64,000 nt of DNA from Kitasatospora sp. NBC_01246 (lineage in GTDB: Bacteria; Actinomycetota; Actinomycetes; Streptomycetales; Streptomycetaceae), in NCBI RefSeq assembly GCF_036226505.1, contig NZ_CP108484.1:6634001-6698000 (forward strand), written 5' to 3'. Numbering within the stretch: the first letter of the stretch is position 1; every line of letters begins with the position of its first letter. Below the pieces are notes generated by a model. It did not search any database. It was not told where the DNA came from and saw nothing but the letters and a program-made list of their open reading frames with translations. Of this stretch, positions 1-8,200 are shown piece by piece. A program made the translations under genes and the position numbers.

Positions 1-1
1 C

Positions 2-106
2 GGCGAGCTGTACCGCAACGGCGCCGAGTGGAAGTTCCGCGCCATCGGCCAGGGGTACGCCTCCGGCCTGCGCGGCATCGCCACCGACTACGGCGTCAAC
101 GTCTGA
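2..106 (+). CDS. TerD-family protein, C-terminal fragment
   Basis: Only the last 34 codons are in the window, reading GELYRNGAEWKFRAIGQGYA and ending in a short hydrophobic tail with DYGVNV before TGA. This wording (G-E-L-Y-R..., W-K-F-R-A-[IV]-G-Q-G-[YW]) is the conserved end of the TerD/CABP1 calcium-binding stress proteins, which occur in several copies in streptomycetes and are linked to tellurite and general stress tolerance. The calcium-binding region is outside the window. A 13-bp hairpin follows at once. Family assignment is from sequence recognition; the specific paralogue cannot be told. Confidence 0.8.
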   Translation, partial: GELYRNGAEWKFRAIGQGYASGLRGIATDYGVNV

Positions 107-117
107 GACGCCAGCGC

Positions 118-152
118 CACCCCCGGACCGTCGGCGCGCCGGTCCGGGGGTG
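118..152 (+). terminator. Hairpin terminator after terD
   Basis: A perfect 13-bp stem (118-130 with 140-152) closes a 9-nt loop just 12 bases past the TerD stop. There is no T-run, as is usual in high-GC actinobacteria. Being symmetrical, it could also stop transcription arriving from the opposite-strand monooxygenase gene that ends at 167. Confidence 0.7.
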
Positions 153-166
153 AAACACGGTGACAT

Positions 167-1447
167 TCAGGGGTTCTGACGCCCCGTCGGTGGACGACCG
201 AGCGCGTGTCCGCCGAACCCGCCGGTACCGGCGACCTGTTGGCGCCACCACGCGGTCATCGCGTCCTCGTCCATGGCCGCCCAGTCGGGCGCCCCGGTCA
301 CCTGGGCCCGCCCGAGCCGCCGGCCGACCTCGACCATCTCCCGCCCCACCGTGCCGCGTTCGCGGTCGTACGCGGGCAGCAGCTCCGCCCAGGAGTCCGC
401 CGCCCGCCAGGCGTCCTCGAAGGCGCAGGCGTCCTGCACGGCCTTGACCGCGCCGCTGGTGTTGTGCGGGCGGACGACGGTGGCCGCGTCCCCGGCCAGC
501 AGTAGGCGCCCGGCGGTCCGGCGCGGCGCCGCGAGGTCGTAGATCGGCTGGATGAAGGTCCGCTCGCGGGGGGAGAGCGCGACGACCCCCGCCCAGTAGG
601 ACGGCAGGTGCCGCTCGGCCAGCTCGGCCAGTTCCTCGAACTGCCCGCCGGTGAGCGCGCCGGCCGGGACGCTGGTCGGGTCGCCCGGCCGCAGCCAGGC
701 CGGGGTCGGCGCGTAGAAGACGAAGTTGACCTGGGTGGAGCCCGGGGTCAGGCCGGGTATGCGGTAGAGCATCACCTGGCCGCCGGGGTAGCAGACCGTG
801 ATCACCTCGTGCTCCGGCCAGAGTGCCGCGCCGCCGGGCAGCCCGTCCAGCAGCCGGGCGTCGAAGCTGCCGCGCCAGCAGACGTAGCCCGCGTACTCGG
901 GCCGGGCCTCGGGGCAGACGGCCTCGCGGACCACGGAGCGGTACCCGTCGGCGCCGATCACCAGGTCGTACGGCTCGCGCCCGCCGGCCGCGCCGGTCAC
1001 CCAGGCGTGGTCGGTGCCGGTGCCCGGGGCGCCGGCACCGGAGGTGCCGTTCCCGACGGCGGGGACGGCCTCGCCGAGCCGGAACTCCACACTGTCCGGG
1101 GTGCGTTCGCGCAGCGACTGCCAGAGCACGCCCCAGTGGTAGGAGCGGAACGGCATCTCCTGCGCCCAGAGCAGCCGCCCGCGCGGTCCGCCCCCGCCGT
1201 CGGGATCGCGCGCCAGCCAGTGCCGTTCGGTCAGCCGGTGCCACCGCATGCCGTCGTCGAGGTGGCCGGCGCTCGCCAGTTCGGCGAAGCGGTCCTCCAG
1301 CACGCAGAGGCCGACGCCGCGGTCCTCCAGCCGGCCGGGGCTGCGCTCCAGCACGACCACCCGCTCCGCCCCGCCCCGGGCGGCCGCCCGCGCGAACGCG
1401 CACCCCGCGATGCTGCCGCCGACCACGGCTATCGATCCGCCTCGCAC
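167..1447 (-). CDS. FAD-dependent aromatic-type monooxygenase
   Basis: This is a 426-aa group A flavoprotein monooxygenase. The N-terminus has the Rossmann dinucleotide motif (AVVGGSIAGC, residues 6-15, GxGxxG-like with Ser for the second Gly), then an acidic residue (VLER) for the ribose. A GADGYRSVVR segment near residue 190 corresponds to the DG motif, and LLLAGDAATVVRPHNTSG near 315-335 is the GD/FAD-ribityl motif. Such enzymes use NAD(P)H and O2 to hydroxylate aromatic or enolic substrates in the cytoplasm; the pattern is closest to 2,6-dihydroxypyridine or salicylate hydroxylase-like members. The GTG start is chosen because GGAGGGG lies 6-7 nt upstream and the dinucleotide motif then starts at residue 6. 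It is divergent from the fadH-like gene, with an 18-bp palindrome between them. Confidence 0.85.
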   Translation of the reverse strand: MRGGSIAVVGGSIAGCAFARAAARGGAERVVVLERSPGRLEDRGVGLCVLEDRFAELASAGHLDDGMRWHRLTERHWLARDPDGGGGPRGRLLWAQEMPFRSYHWGVLWQSLRERTPDSVEFRLGEAVPAVGNGTSGAGAPGTGTDHAWVTGAAGGREPYDLVIGADGYRSVVREAVCPEARPEYAGYVCWRGSFDARLLDGLPGGAALWPEHEVITVCYPGGQVMLYRIPGLTPGSTQVNFVFYAPTPAWLRPGDPTSVPAGALTGGQFEELAELAERHLPSYWAGVVALSPRERTFIQPIYDLAAPRRTAGRLLLAGDAATVVRPHNTSGAVKAVQDACAFEDAWRAADSWAELLPAYDRERGTVGREMVEVGRRLGRAQVTGAPDWAAMDEDAMTAWWRQQVAGTGGFGGHALGRPPTGRQNP

Positions 1448-1612
1448 AGTCGTCCCCTCCCCGGGGTTCTCCGAACCCCCACCGGTCCCGGGGTTCCTCC
1501 GAACCCCCGCCGAGGAGGAACCCTACGCACATCCGGCCCCGAGCTGACGAGTGGTCAGGCAATTTCGGACGCGGCCGGGCGGGGCCGGCCGTCGTCCCCC
1601 GGAGGGCGCGTT

Positions 1613-1630
1613 TATGCAACTAGTTGCATA
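1613..1630. promoter_or_regulatory. Perfect 18-bp palindrome, likely operator
   Basis: TATGCAACTAGTTGCATA is its own reverse complement. It lies between the divergent monooxygenase (start 1447) and fadH-like gene (start 1695), close enough to control both. The symmetry suits a dimeric winged-helix repressor. The PadR regulator encoded just downstream at 3781 is the obvious candidate, but a MarR protein elsewhere would fit equally well. Confidence 0.7.
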
Positions 1631-1694
1631 CTCGGCTCCACGTCCCCTACCGTGTGGTAACAACGAGCCGCCGCACGCCGCACAGGAGACGCCG

Positions 1695-3743
1695 ATGAGC
1701 ACCGACCCCCACCGGGCCCGGAAGCCGTACCCGCACCTGCTGAGCCCGCTCGACCTCGGCTTCACCACCCTCCCCAACCGCGTGATCATGGGATCGATGC
1801 ACGTCGGCCTGGAAGAGGCGCCGAACGGCTTCGAGCGGATGGCCGCGTTCTACGCCGAGCGCGCCCGCGGCGGCGTCGGCCTGATCGTCACCGGCGGCAT
1901 CGCCCCCAACGAGGCCGGCCGGCCCTGGGGCGGCGGCGCCATGCTCACCACCGAGGCGGAGGCCGACCGGCACCGCGTCGTCACCGACGCCGTGCACGCC
2001 GCCGGCGGCCTCATCGCGATGCAGATCCTGCACTTCGGCCGCTACGCCTACCACCCCGACCTGGTCGCGCCCAGCGCCCTCCAGGCCCCGATCAGCCCGT
2101 ACGTGCCGAACGCCCTCACCGCCGAGCAGGTCGAGCAGACGATCGAGGACTTCGTCCGCTGCGCCGCCCTCGCGCAGCGGGCCGGCTACGACGGCGTCGA
2201 GATCATGGGCTCCGAGGGCTACCTGATCAACGAGTTCACCGCCGCCGCCACCAACCACCGCGAGGACGAGTGGGGCGGCGCCTACGAGAACCGGATGCGC
2301 TTCCCGGTCGAGATCGTCCGCCGGGTCCGCGAACGGGTCGGCCCCGACTTCATCCTGGTCTACCGCCTCTCCATGCTCGACCTCGTCCCCGGCGGCTCCA
2401 CCCTCGCCGAGGTCGTCCGGCTCGCCCAGGCCGTCGAGGCGGCCGGCGCGACCATCATCAACTCCGGCATCGGCTGGCACGAGGCGCGGATCCCCACCAT
2501 CGCCACCTCCGTCCCGCGCGGCGCCTACGCCTGGGTGACGAAGAAGGTGATGGGCTCGGTCGGCATCCCGCTCGTCACCAGCAACCGCATCAACACCCCC
2601 GAGATCGCCGAGCAGTTGCTCGCCGACGGCTGCGCCGACCTCGTCTCGCTGGCCCGCCCGCTGCTCGCCGACCCCGACTTCGTCGCCAAGGCGCGGGGCG
2701 ACCGCTCCGCCGCCATCAACACCTGCATCGGCTGCAACCAGGCCTGCCTGGACCACACCTTCAGCGGGCAGATCACCTCCTGCCTGGTCAACCCGCGCGC
2801 CTGCCGCGAGACCGAACTCGTCCTCGCACCGACCAAGCGGCGCAAGCGGATCGGCGTCGTCGGCGCCGGCCCGGCCGGGCTCGCCTTCGCCGTCTCCGCC
2901 GCCGAACGCGGCCACGCCGTCATCCTGTTCGACGCCGCCGACACCGTCGGCGGGCAGCTGAACGTGGCCCGGCGGATCCCCGGCAAGGAGGAGTTCGACG
3001 AGACGCTGCGCTACTACCGCACCCGGCTGGCCGAGTTGGCGGTCGAGCTGCGTCTCGGCGCACTGGTCGACGCGGAGCAGCTCGCCGCCGAGGGCTTCGA
3101 CGAGATCGTCCTCGCCACCGGCGTCACCCCGCGAACCCCGGCCGACCTCCCGGGCATCGACCACCCCAGCGTCGTCGGCTACCTGGACGTGCTGCGCGAC
3201 GGCGCGCCCGTCGGCGAGCGGGTCGCCGTCCTCGGCGCGGGCGGCATCGGCTTCGACGTCGCCGAGTACCTCACCGACCAGGGCGACGCCGCCAGCCTCA
3301 ACCCGCCGGTGTTCCACCGCAAGTGGGGCATCGACCCGGAGTACCGCGAGCGCGGCGGCCTCACCCGCCCCGAGCCGCCCCGCCCCCCGCGCAGCGTCCA
3401 CCTGATGCAGCGCAAGGCCACCAAGGTCGGCGCCGGCCTCGGCAAGACCACCGGCTGGATCCACCGCACCGAGCTCAAGCACCGCGGCGTCACCATGGTC
3501 GCCGGCGCGAGCTACGAGCTGATCGACGACGCCGGCCTGCACTTCGTCGTGGACGGCGAACGGCAGCTCCTGCCCGTGGACACCGTCGTCCTCTGCACCG
3601 GCCAGGAACCCCGCCGCGACCTGGACGCCGCCCTGCGCGAGCTCGGCATCACCCCCCACCTGATCGGCGGCGCCGACGTGGCCGCCGAACTCGACGCCAA
3701 GCGCGCCGTGAAGCAGGGCACCGAACTGGCCGCCACGATCTGA
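1695..3743 (+). CDS. fadH: 2,4-dienoyl-CoA reductase-type NADH:flavin oxidoreductase
   Basis: This is a 682-aa protein, the full length of the DCR/trimethylamine-dehydrogenase-like Old Yellow Enzyme class. Residues about 10-360 form the FMN TIM barrel (start PLDLGFTTLPNRVIMGSMH; MQILHFGRYA). Four cysteines for a [4Fe-4S] cluster follow as C-x2-C-x3-C-x11-C, starting CIGCNQAC at about residue 344. Next comes an FAD module (VVGAGPAGLA, about 390) and an NAD(P)H module (VLGAGGIGFD, about 515). The reaction is NADPH-dependent reduction of conjugated enoyl thioesters or enones. ATG is preceded by AGGAG. The gene probably shares control with the divergent monooxygenase and is followed by the padR gene, which suggests an inducible catabolic or detoxification module; the true substrate may not be a CoA ester. 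Confidence 0.85.
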   Translation: MSTDPHRARKPYPHLLSPLDLGFTTLPNRVIMGSMHVGLEEAPNGFERMAAFYAERARGGVGLIVTGGIAPNEAGRPWGGGAMLTTEAEADRHRVVTDAVHAAGGLIAMQILHFGRYAYHPDLVAPSALQAPISPYVPNALTAEQVEQTIEDFVRCAALAQRAGYDGVEIMGSEGYLINEFTAAATNHREDEWGGAYENRMRFPVEIVRRVRERVGPDFILVYRLSMLDLVPGGSTLAEVVRLAQAVEAAGATIINSGIGWHEARIPTIATSVPRGAYAWVTKKVMGSVGIPLVTSNRINTPEIAEQLLADGCADLVSLARPLLADPDFVAKARGDRSAAINTCIGCNQACLDHTFSGQITSCLVNPRACRETELVLAPTKRRKRIGVVGAGPAGLAFAVSAAERGHAVILFDAADTVGGQLNVARRIPGKEEFDETLRYYRTRLAELAVELRLGALVDAEQLAAEGFDEIVLATGVTPRTPADLPGIDHPSVVGYLDVLRDGAPVGERVAVLGAGGIGFDVAEYLTDQGDAASLNPPVFHRKWGIDPEYRERGGLTRPEPPRPPRSVHLMQRKATKVGAGLGKTTGWIHRTELKHRGVTMVAGASYELIDDAGLHFVVDGERQLLPVDTVVLCTGQEPRRDLDAALRELGITPHLIGGADVAAELDAKRAVKQGTELAATI

Positions 3744-3768
3744 CGGGGGCGGGTGCTCCGGTGGGATC

Positions 3769-3774
3769 TAGGAT
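3769..3774 (+). promoter_or_regulatory. -10 element for leaderless padR
   Basis: TAGGAT lies 6 nt upstream of the padR ATG, so transcription would begin at or next to the start codon. No Shine-Dalgarno sequence precedes the gene, which fits a leaderless mRNA, common in Streptomyces. Confidence 0.5.
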
Positions 3775-3780
3775 CGGGGC

Positions 3781-4377
3781 ATGTCCCTGCCGCACGCCAT
3801 CCTGACCGCCCTGCTGGAGAAGCCGTCCTCGGGGCTGGAGCTGACCCGGCGGTTCGACAGGTCGATCGGGTTCTTCTGGTCCGCCACCCACCAGCAGATC
3901 TACCGGGAGCTCGGCCGGCTGGAGACGGCCGGGCTGATCCGGGCGCTCCCGCAGGACGGTCCGGCGCGGGGGCAGAAGAAGGAGTACGACGTCCTGCCCG
4001 CCGGCCGCGCCGAGCTCGAACGGTGGACGGCCGGCGGGGACGACCCGAAGGCCGTCCGCGAGCCGCTGTTGCTGCGGCTGCGCGCGGCGGCGGTGGTCGG
4101 CACGGCCGGGCTCGACGCCGAGCTGGCCCGCCACCTCGCGCTGCACCGTGCGCAGTTGGCCGACTACCGGGAGATCGAGCGGCGGGACTTCCCGTCGGGC
4201 CGGGCGGCGGAGGGTGGCCGGCCCGCCGAGGGCGACGAGCCAGCCGACGGGGACCGGCTGCGGCACGCCGTACTGCGGGCCGGAATCGGGCTGGAGTCCT
4301 TCTGGGTGGAGTGGCTCACCGAGACCCGGGCCGCCCTGCCCGCAGACCCGTCCCGTCCTGGCCTCCCTACGGCCTGA
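3781..4377 (+). CDS. PadR-family transcriptional regulator
   Basis: This is a 198-aa PadR protein. The N-terminal winged helix begins SLPHAILTALLEKPSSG, the usual PadR opening, and runs through WSATHQQIYRELGRLETAGL, the recognition helix, and a KKEYDVLPAGRAELERW wing. The C-terminal half (about 95-190) is the helical dimerisation domain (Vir_reg/PadR C-terminal type). PadR proteins are ligand-responsive repressors of phenolic-acid or xenobiotic response genes. The gene begins 37 nt after the fadH-like stop and appears to have its own -10 element. It probably senses a compound handled by the two upstream flavoenzymes. Confidence 0.9.
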   Translation: MSLPHAILTALLEKPSSGLELTRRFDRSIGFFWSATHQQIYRELGRLETAGLIRALPQDGPARGQKKEYDVLPAGRAELERWTAGGDDPKAVREPLLLRLRAAAVVGTAGLDAELARHLALHRAQLADYREIERRDFPSGRAAEGGRPAEGDEPADGDRLRHAVLRAGIGLESFWVEWLTETRAALPADPSRPGLPTA

Positions 4378-4466
4378 CCTGCGACGATGCCGCGTGGGCG
4401 GGCGCGGCCGCAGGCCCGGTGGGACACTGAGTGCCTGTCCCTGCCCGACTCCCGATCGGGGGCCGT

Positions 4467-5213
4467 ATGTCTCACCCGAGGCCTCTCCTCGCCCTCACCG
4501 CCGCAGCCGTGGTCACCGTGCTCACCTTCGGGGCGGCCGGTATCGCCACCGGCTCCGCGGCCCCGTCGGCCGTGACGATCCGGGCGGCCGCGCCGGCCGG
4601 CCAGCTCCCCACGGCCGACCAGCTGAAGGCGGCCCTGCTGAGCAACACCGAACTCGGCCCGAACTTCTCCGAAGTCCCGGTCGCCGACAGCCCGACGGCG
4701 GCGGGCGGCGCCTCCCCGGTCGCCGGCTGCGACGCGCTCCGGGCCCTGCTGAACGGGAACGAATCCGGGCCGTCCTCTCAACTGCCGCACCAGGAGATCG
4801 AGTTCGACGGCCCCGACGGCAACCCGATGCTGACCGAGTCGCTCACCGCCGAGGACGCCACCCAACTCACCAGCGACCTCACCGTGGTGTCCGACGCGTT
4901 CACCGAATGCCACAGCCTCACCTTCAACGACGGGACCGACGCCTCCGTGACCTTCACCGTCACCCCCGTCACCCTGGGCGACCGCAAGGACGCCCCCGCC
5001 GTCCGTCTCGACGGCACCCTCGCCGGCGTCCCGCTCAGCGGCTACCTCGCGGTCGAACGCTTCGGCACCGTCGCGCTCTCCTACGGCTTCTACCAGCGCG
5101 ACGACCCCTCCTCCCAACTCGCCTCCCTCTACTACCGCGCCGCCGTCGCCAAGGCCGAACGCACCCTCGGCACCGCCGCCGGCACCGCCACCGCCCCACC
5201 CGCCTCCGTCTGA
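4467..5213 (+). CDS. Secreted PknH-sensor-like protein
   Basis: This is a 248-aa exported protein. The ATG at 4467 gives a clean signal peptide: a short basic end (MSHPRP), a hydrophobic core rich in Ala/Val, and a predicted cleavage after ATGSA at about residue 31. An upstream in-frame GTG at 4431 would bury the signal and is rejected. The mature part (LPTADQLKAALLSNTELG..., GCDALRALL, FTECHSLTF, and a C-terminal FGTVALSYGFYQR) resembles the extracellular sensor domain of PknH-type kinases and related stand-alone actinobacterial proteins, including a pair of cysteines (Cys of GCDAL and of TECHS) that could form a disulphide. There is no lipobox. The function is unknown; it may bind a cell-surface ligand. 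Confidence 0.65.
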   Translation: MSHPRPLLALTAAAVVTVLTFGAAGIATGSAAPSAVTIRAAAPAGQLPTADQLKAALLSNTELGPNFSEVPVADSPTAAGGASPVAGCDALRALLNGNESGPSSQLPHQEIEFDGPDGNPMLTESLTAEDATQLTSDLTVVSDAFTECHSLTFNDGTDASVTFTVTPVTLGDRKDAPAVRLDGTLAGVPLSGYLAVERFGTVALSYGFYQRDDPSSQLASLYYRAAVAKAERTLGTAAGTATAPPASV

Positions 5214-5232
5214 CCCCCTCGACAACGCCGAA

Positions 5233-5267
5233 CGGCCCCCTCCCGAGCACCACTCGGGAGGGGGCCG
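5233..5267. terminator. Bidirectional terminator, 15-bp stem
   Basis: A perfect 15-bp stem (5233-5247 with 5253-5267) and 5-nt loop sit between convergent genes ending at 5213 (+) and 5287 (-). They can serve both. Confidence 0.8.
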
Positions 5268-5286
5268 CACGCGTGCGCCTCAGGGC

Positions 5287-8200
5287 TCAGCGCGTCTGAG
5301 CCTCGAAGTACCAGCGCTGGTTCGGAGCGCCGTTGCACTGCCAGACCCCGAGCGCGGCCCCGTTGCCGGTGTTCCACCCCGGCAGTTCGAGGCAGGTGGC
5401 GGAGTCCGGGTTGTACAGCGAACCGTCGTACTGCCGCACCCAGGTCTGCGTCGTGGGGTCACCGCAGGGCTGGACCGTGACGTTGCTGCCCCAGTGCGCG
5501 GGCTTGTCCTTGGTCCCGAGGCAGCGGTCGGTGCCCGGGACCTTCAGCTGGTTCTTCTCGGTCAGCGTGAAGTGCTGGTTGTCGCCGTTGTAGCAGTCGT
5601 GTACGGCGGCGTAGGCACCGAGACCGCCGCCCCAGTTGTCGACGCACTTGCCGGGGCTGTAGGCGCTGTGGATCTGCACACTGGCGGCGGTGGTGGCCAG
5701 GGCGTTGACCTGCTGGTCGGTCAGCGCGTACGGGTAGAGCCGGACGTCGCTGATCGCGCCGCTCAGTCGATCGCTGGGGCCGGGGTAGCGGGAGGTGACA
5801 TCGCCGCCGATGTTCACCGTGCCGTTGGTCTTCCAGACTCCGGGGATGTTCGCGGAACCCGCCGCCCGGCCGTTGACGAAGAGCGTCGCGACACCGGTGC
5901 CGGCGTTGTACGTCCCCACCAGGTGGGTCCAGACACCGGTCAGCGGCGACGGCCGAGCTCCGTCGTCCACCACCGCGTAGTAGGTGCCGGTGTGGTAGTT
6001 GTCCGATTCCGGGAAGACGAAGGCCCACTTGCCGAACTGGGCCGAGTACTGGAGGTAGAAGGGGCTCCGGTCCTGGCCGGCCAGCGAGACGACGGTCTGG
6101 TAGTCGTTGGTGTTGTCGAGCTTCGCCCAGGCGGCCACGGTGTAGCTCTGCGTGGTGTCCAGACCGGGCTTCTCGGTGGTCGGGCCGACCGGAGCGGTCG
6201 ACCGGTAGACCTTGGTGCCGTCGAAGGCGGTGGCCTTGTTGGCCGCACCGTTGTGATCGGTGGTGCGCGCGATGTTCTCCTTCGGGTACAGCGCGTTGGT
6301 GTCACCGGTGTCGCCGCCGCTGCGGCCGTCCAGCGCCCACCAGAGCGGATTCACCCCGGTGTCCCCGATCGTCTCGGGGCCGACCTGCCAGGCGAAGCCG
6401 GCGTTGGCGGTGCCAGGGTCGGTCGTCTGTCCCCACCACACGTCGATCCGGCCCTCCGCGGTCTTGCCCCACAGCGTCGGGTGGCCGGATCCGGTGAGGT
6501 CACCGTCGGAGCCCAGGACCGGCCAGCCGTCCACCGGCACCGCGCCGATCTTCGCGGTGGTCGCGATCTGGGTCAGCGTCGGCACCGTCAGGGGTGCACC
6601 GTTGTCATCGAGGACCGGCTGGCCCTGGTCGTTGGTGGCGACCACCGTACCGGTGGTGAGGGTGTAGGCGAACAGGTCGCCCTGTGCCCCGTCGGCGGCC
6701 GTCCGCAGGTTGCGCGCCCACAGGCCGGGGTGGCCCTGCTTCGCCCAGTCGCCGGGGGTGATGAGCTCCTTGTCCTTCCACCCGGAGGCTGCCAGCCGGA
6801 CCGGCTTGCCGAGGGTGTTTGTCCCGGTGGCGGGGTAGAACCAGAGCGCGGCGTCCGCCCCGTTGTCGGTGCTCTCGACGGTGAGCAGGCCCGTCCTGTT
6901 CCTGAACTTCAGGCCGGCGTCGAGGTCGGTGTGCACCGGGTCCCCCAGAGCGGCTATCCGCAGGGTGGTGGACCAGTTCGCGGCGTTGTAGCCGGCCGCC
7001 GTGTACCAGGCGCAGGTCTCCGTCGCCGTCACCACGCACTGCGGTTTGGTGAGTTTGGCCTTCGAGTTGATCCGTCCGACGACGTTGTCGTTGTTGGGGT
7101 TGCCGTAGACCCAGAGGTTGGTGTCCCCGGGAGCGTGGGCGATGACGTCGTCCACGTTGTGCCCACCGGTCAGGGTGCCCCGGTGGGTGAGCTGGATGTT
7201 GTTCCAGCCCTGCCCCGTCGGCGAGTCCGCCGCCGTGGCGGCGACCGCCACGGCCGGACTGGTGGCGTGGGGGTTCCCGGGCGCGTTGTAGGTGCGCAGG
7301 TAGCCGGACTGATCCGGGGTGAGGATGTCCGGTGCGCTGTCACCGGTGAGGTCGCCGAAGGCCGGCGGAGGTCCGTCCGGATTCCACGGGACGTAGAAGG
7401 CGTACTGGGCGATCGGCGACACGTTGCTCGCGTTGTCCATCACCTGGAGGTAGAGGATGTTGGTCCCCCAGTGCGTCGGAAGGACGCCGATGCCGCCCTG
7501 GGGGAACGAGGCGCCGCAGGACCAGCTCGCGCCCGCCAGCTGTGGGTTCCACGACCAGCGGGCACAGACCAGACCGGAGGGGGAACCGCCGTTCGGCGCC
7601 GCGTCGGCCGCGGTGAACGGGACGACGCCCCACTCACCGGAGCGCTTCTTGGAGACCTGGCCGTTGCCGGAGGGCGGGAACTGGTTCGCCAGGTCGGCCT
7701 CGGACAGCTGGCTGTAGACGTTCGGGACGCTCAGCGTCGGCGGCGTGAGGTCGATGCCGAACCGGCACGTGGGCGTCGACTCGGACTTCGCGTCGATCAG
7801 GGTGTCGTAGGACTGGGCGCCCCACCCGTAGACGTGGCCGTCCGTGAGCACGGCGGGCGGCACCGGGAAGCCGGCGACCCCTCCGTTGGGGACCTCCTCC
7901 GAGTTGCCGCTCGCCACGTCCGGCGCGCCGGGCAGTGAGTAGTCCCAGATGTGGGTCCAGGACCTGAGCGTGTTCTGTATCGGGCTGTGCACGTTGACGT
8001 TCAGCGAGACATTGCCGTTGAACCCGGCCGAGGAGTTCATCCAGCCCAGGGAGGAGCCGTCGCAGCCCTGGTTGGTGGTCCGGGGATCGGCGGTGCTGGG
8101 GGCCGGCCAGGCGTTCGGATTGGTGGGGGTCTCGGGGTAGCGGTCGTACTCGACCACGACGACCGGCCGGTAGTCCATCCGCTTGAACGCGAGCTTGTTC

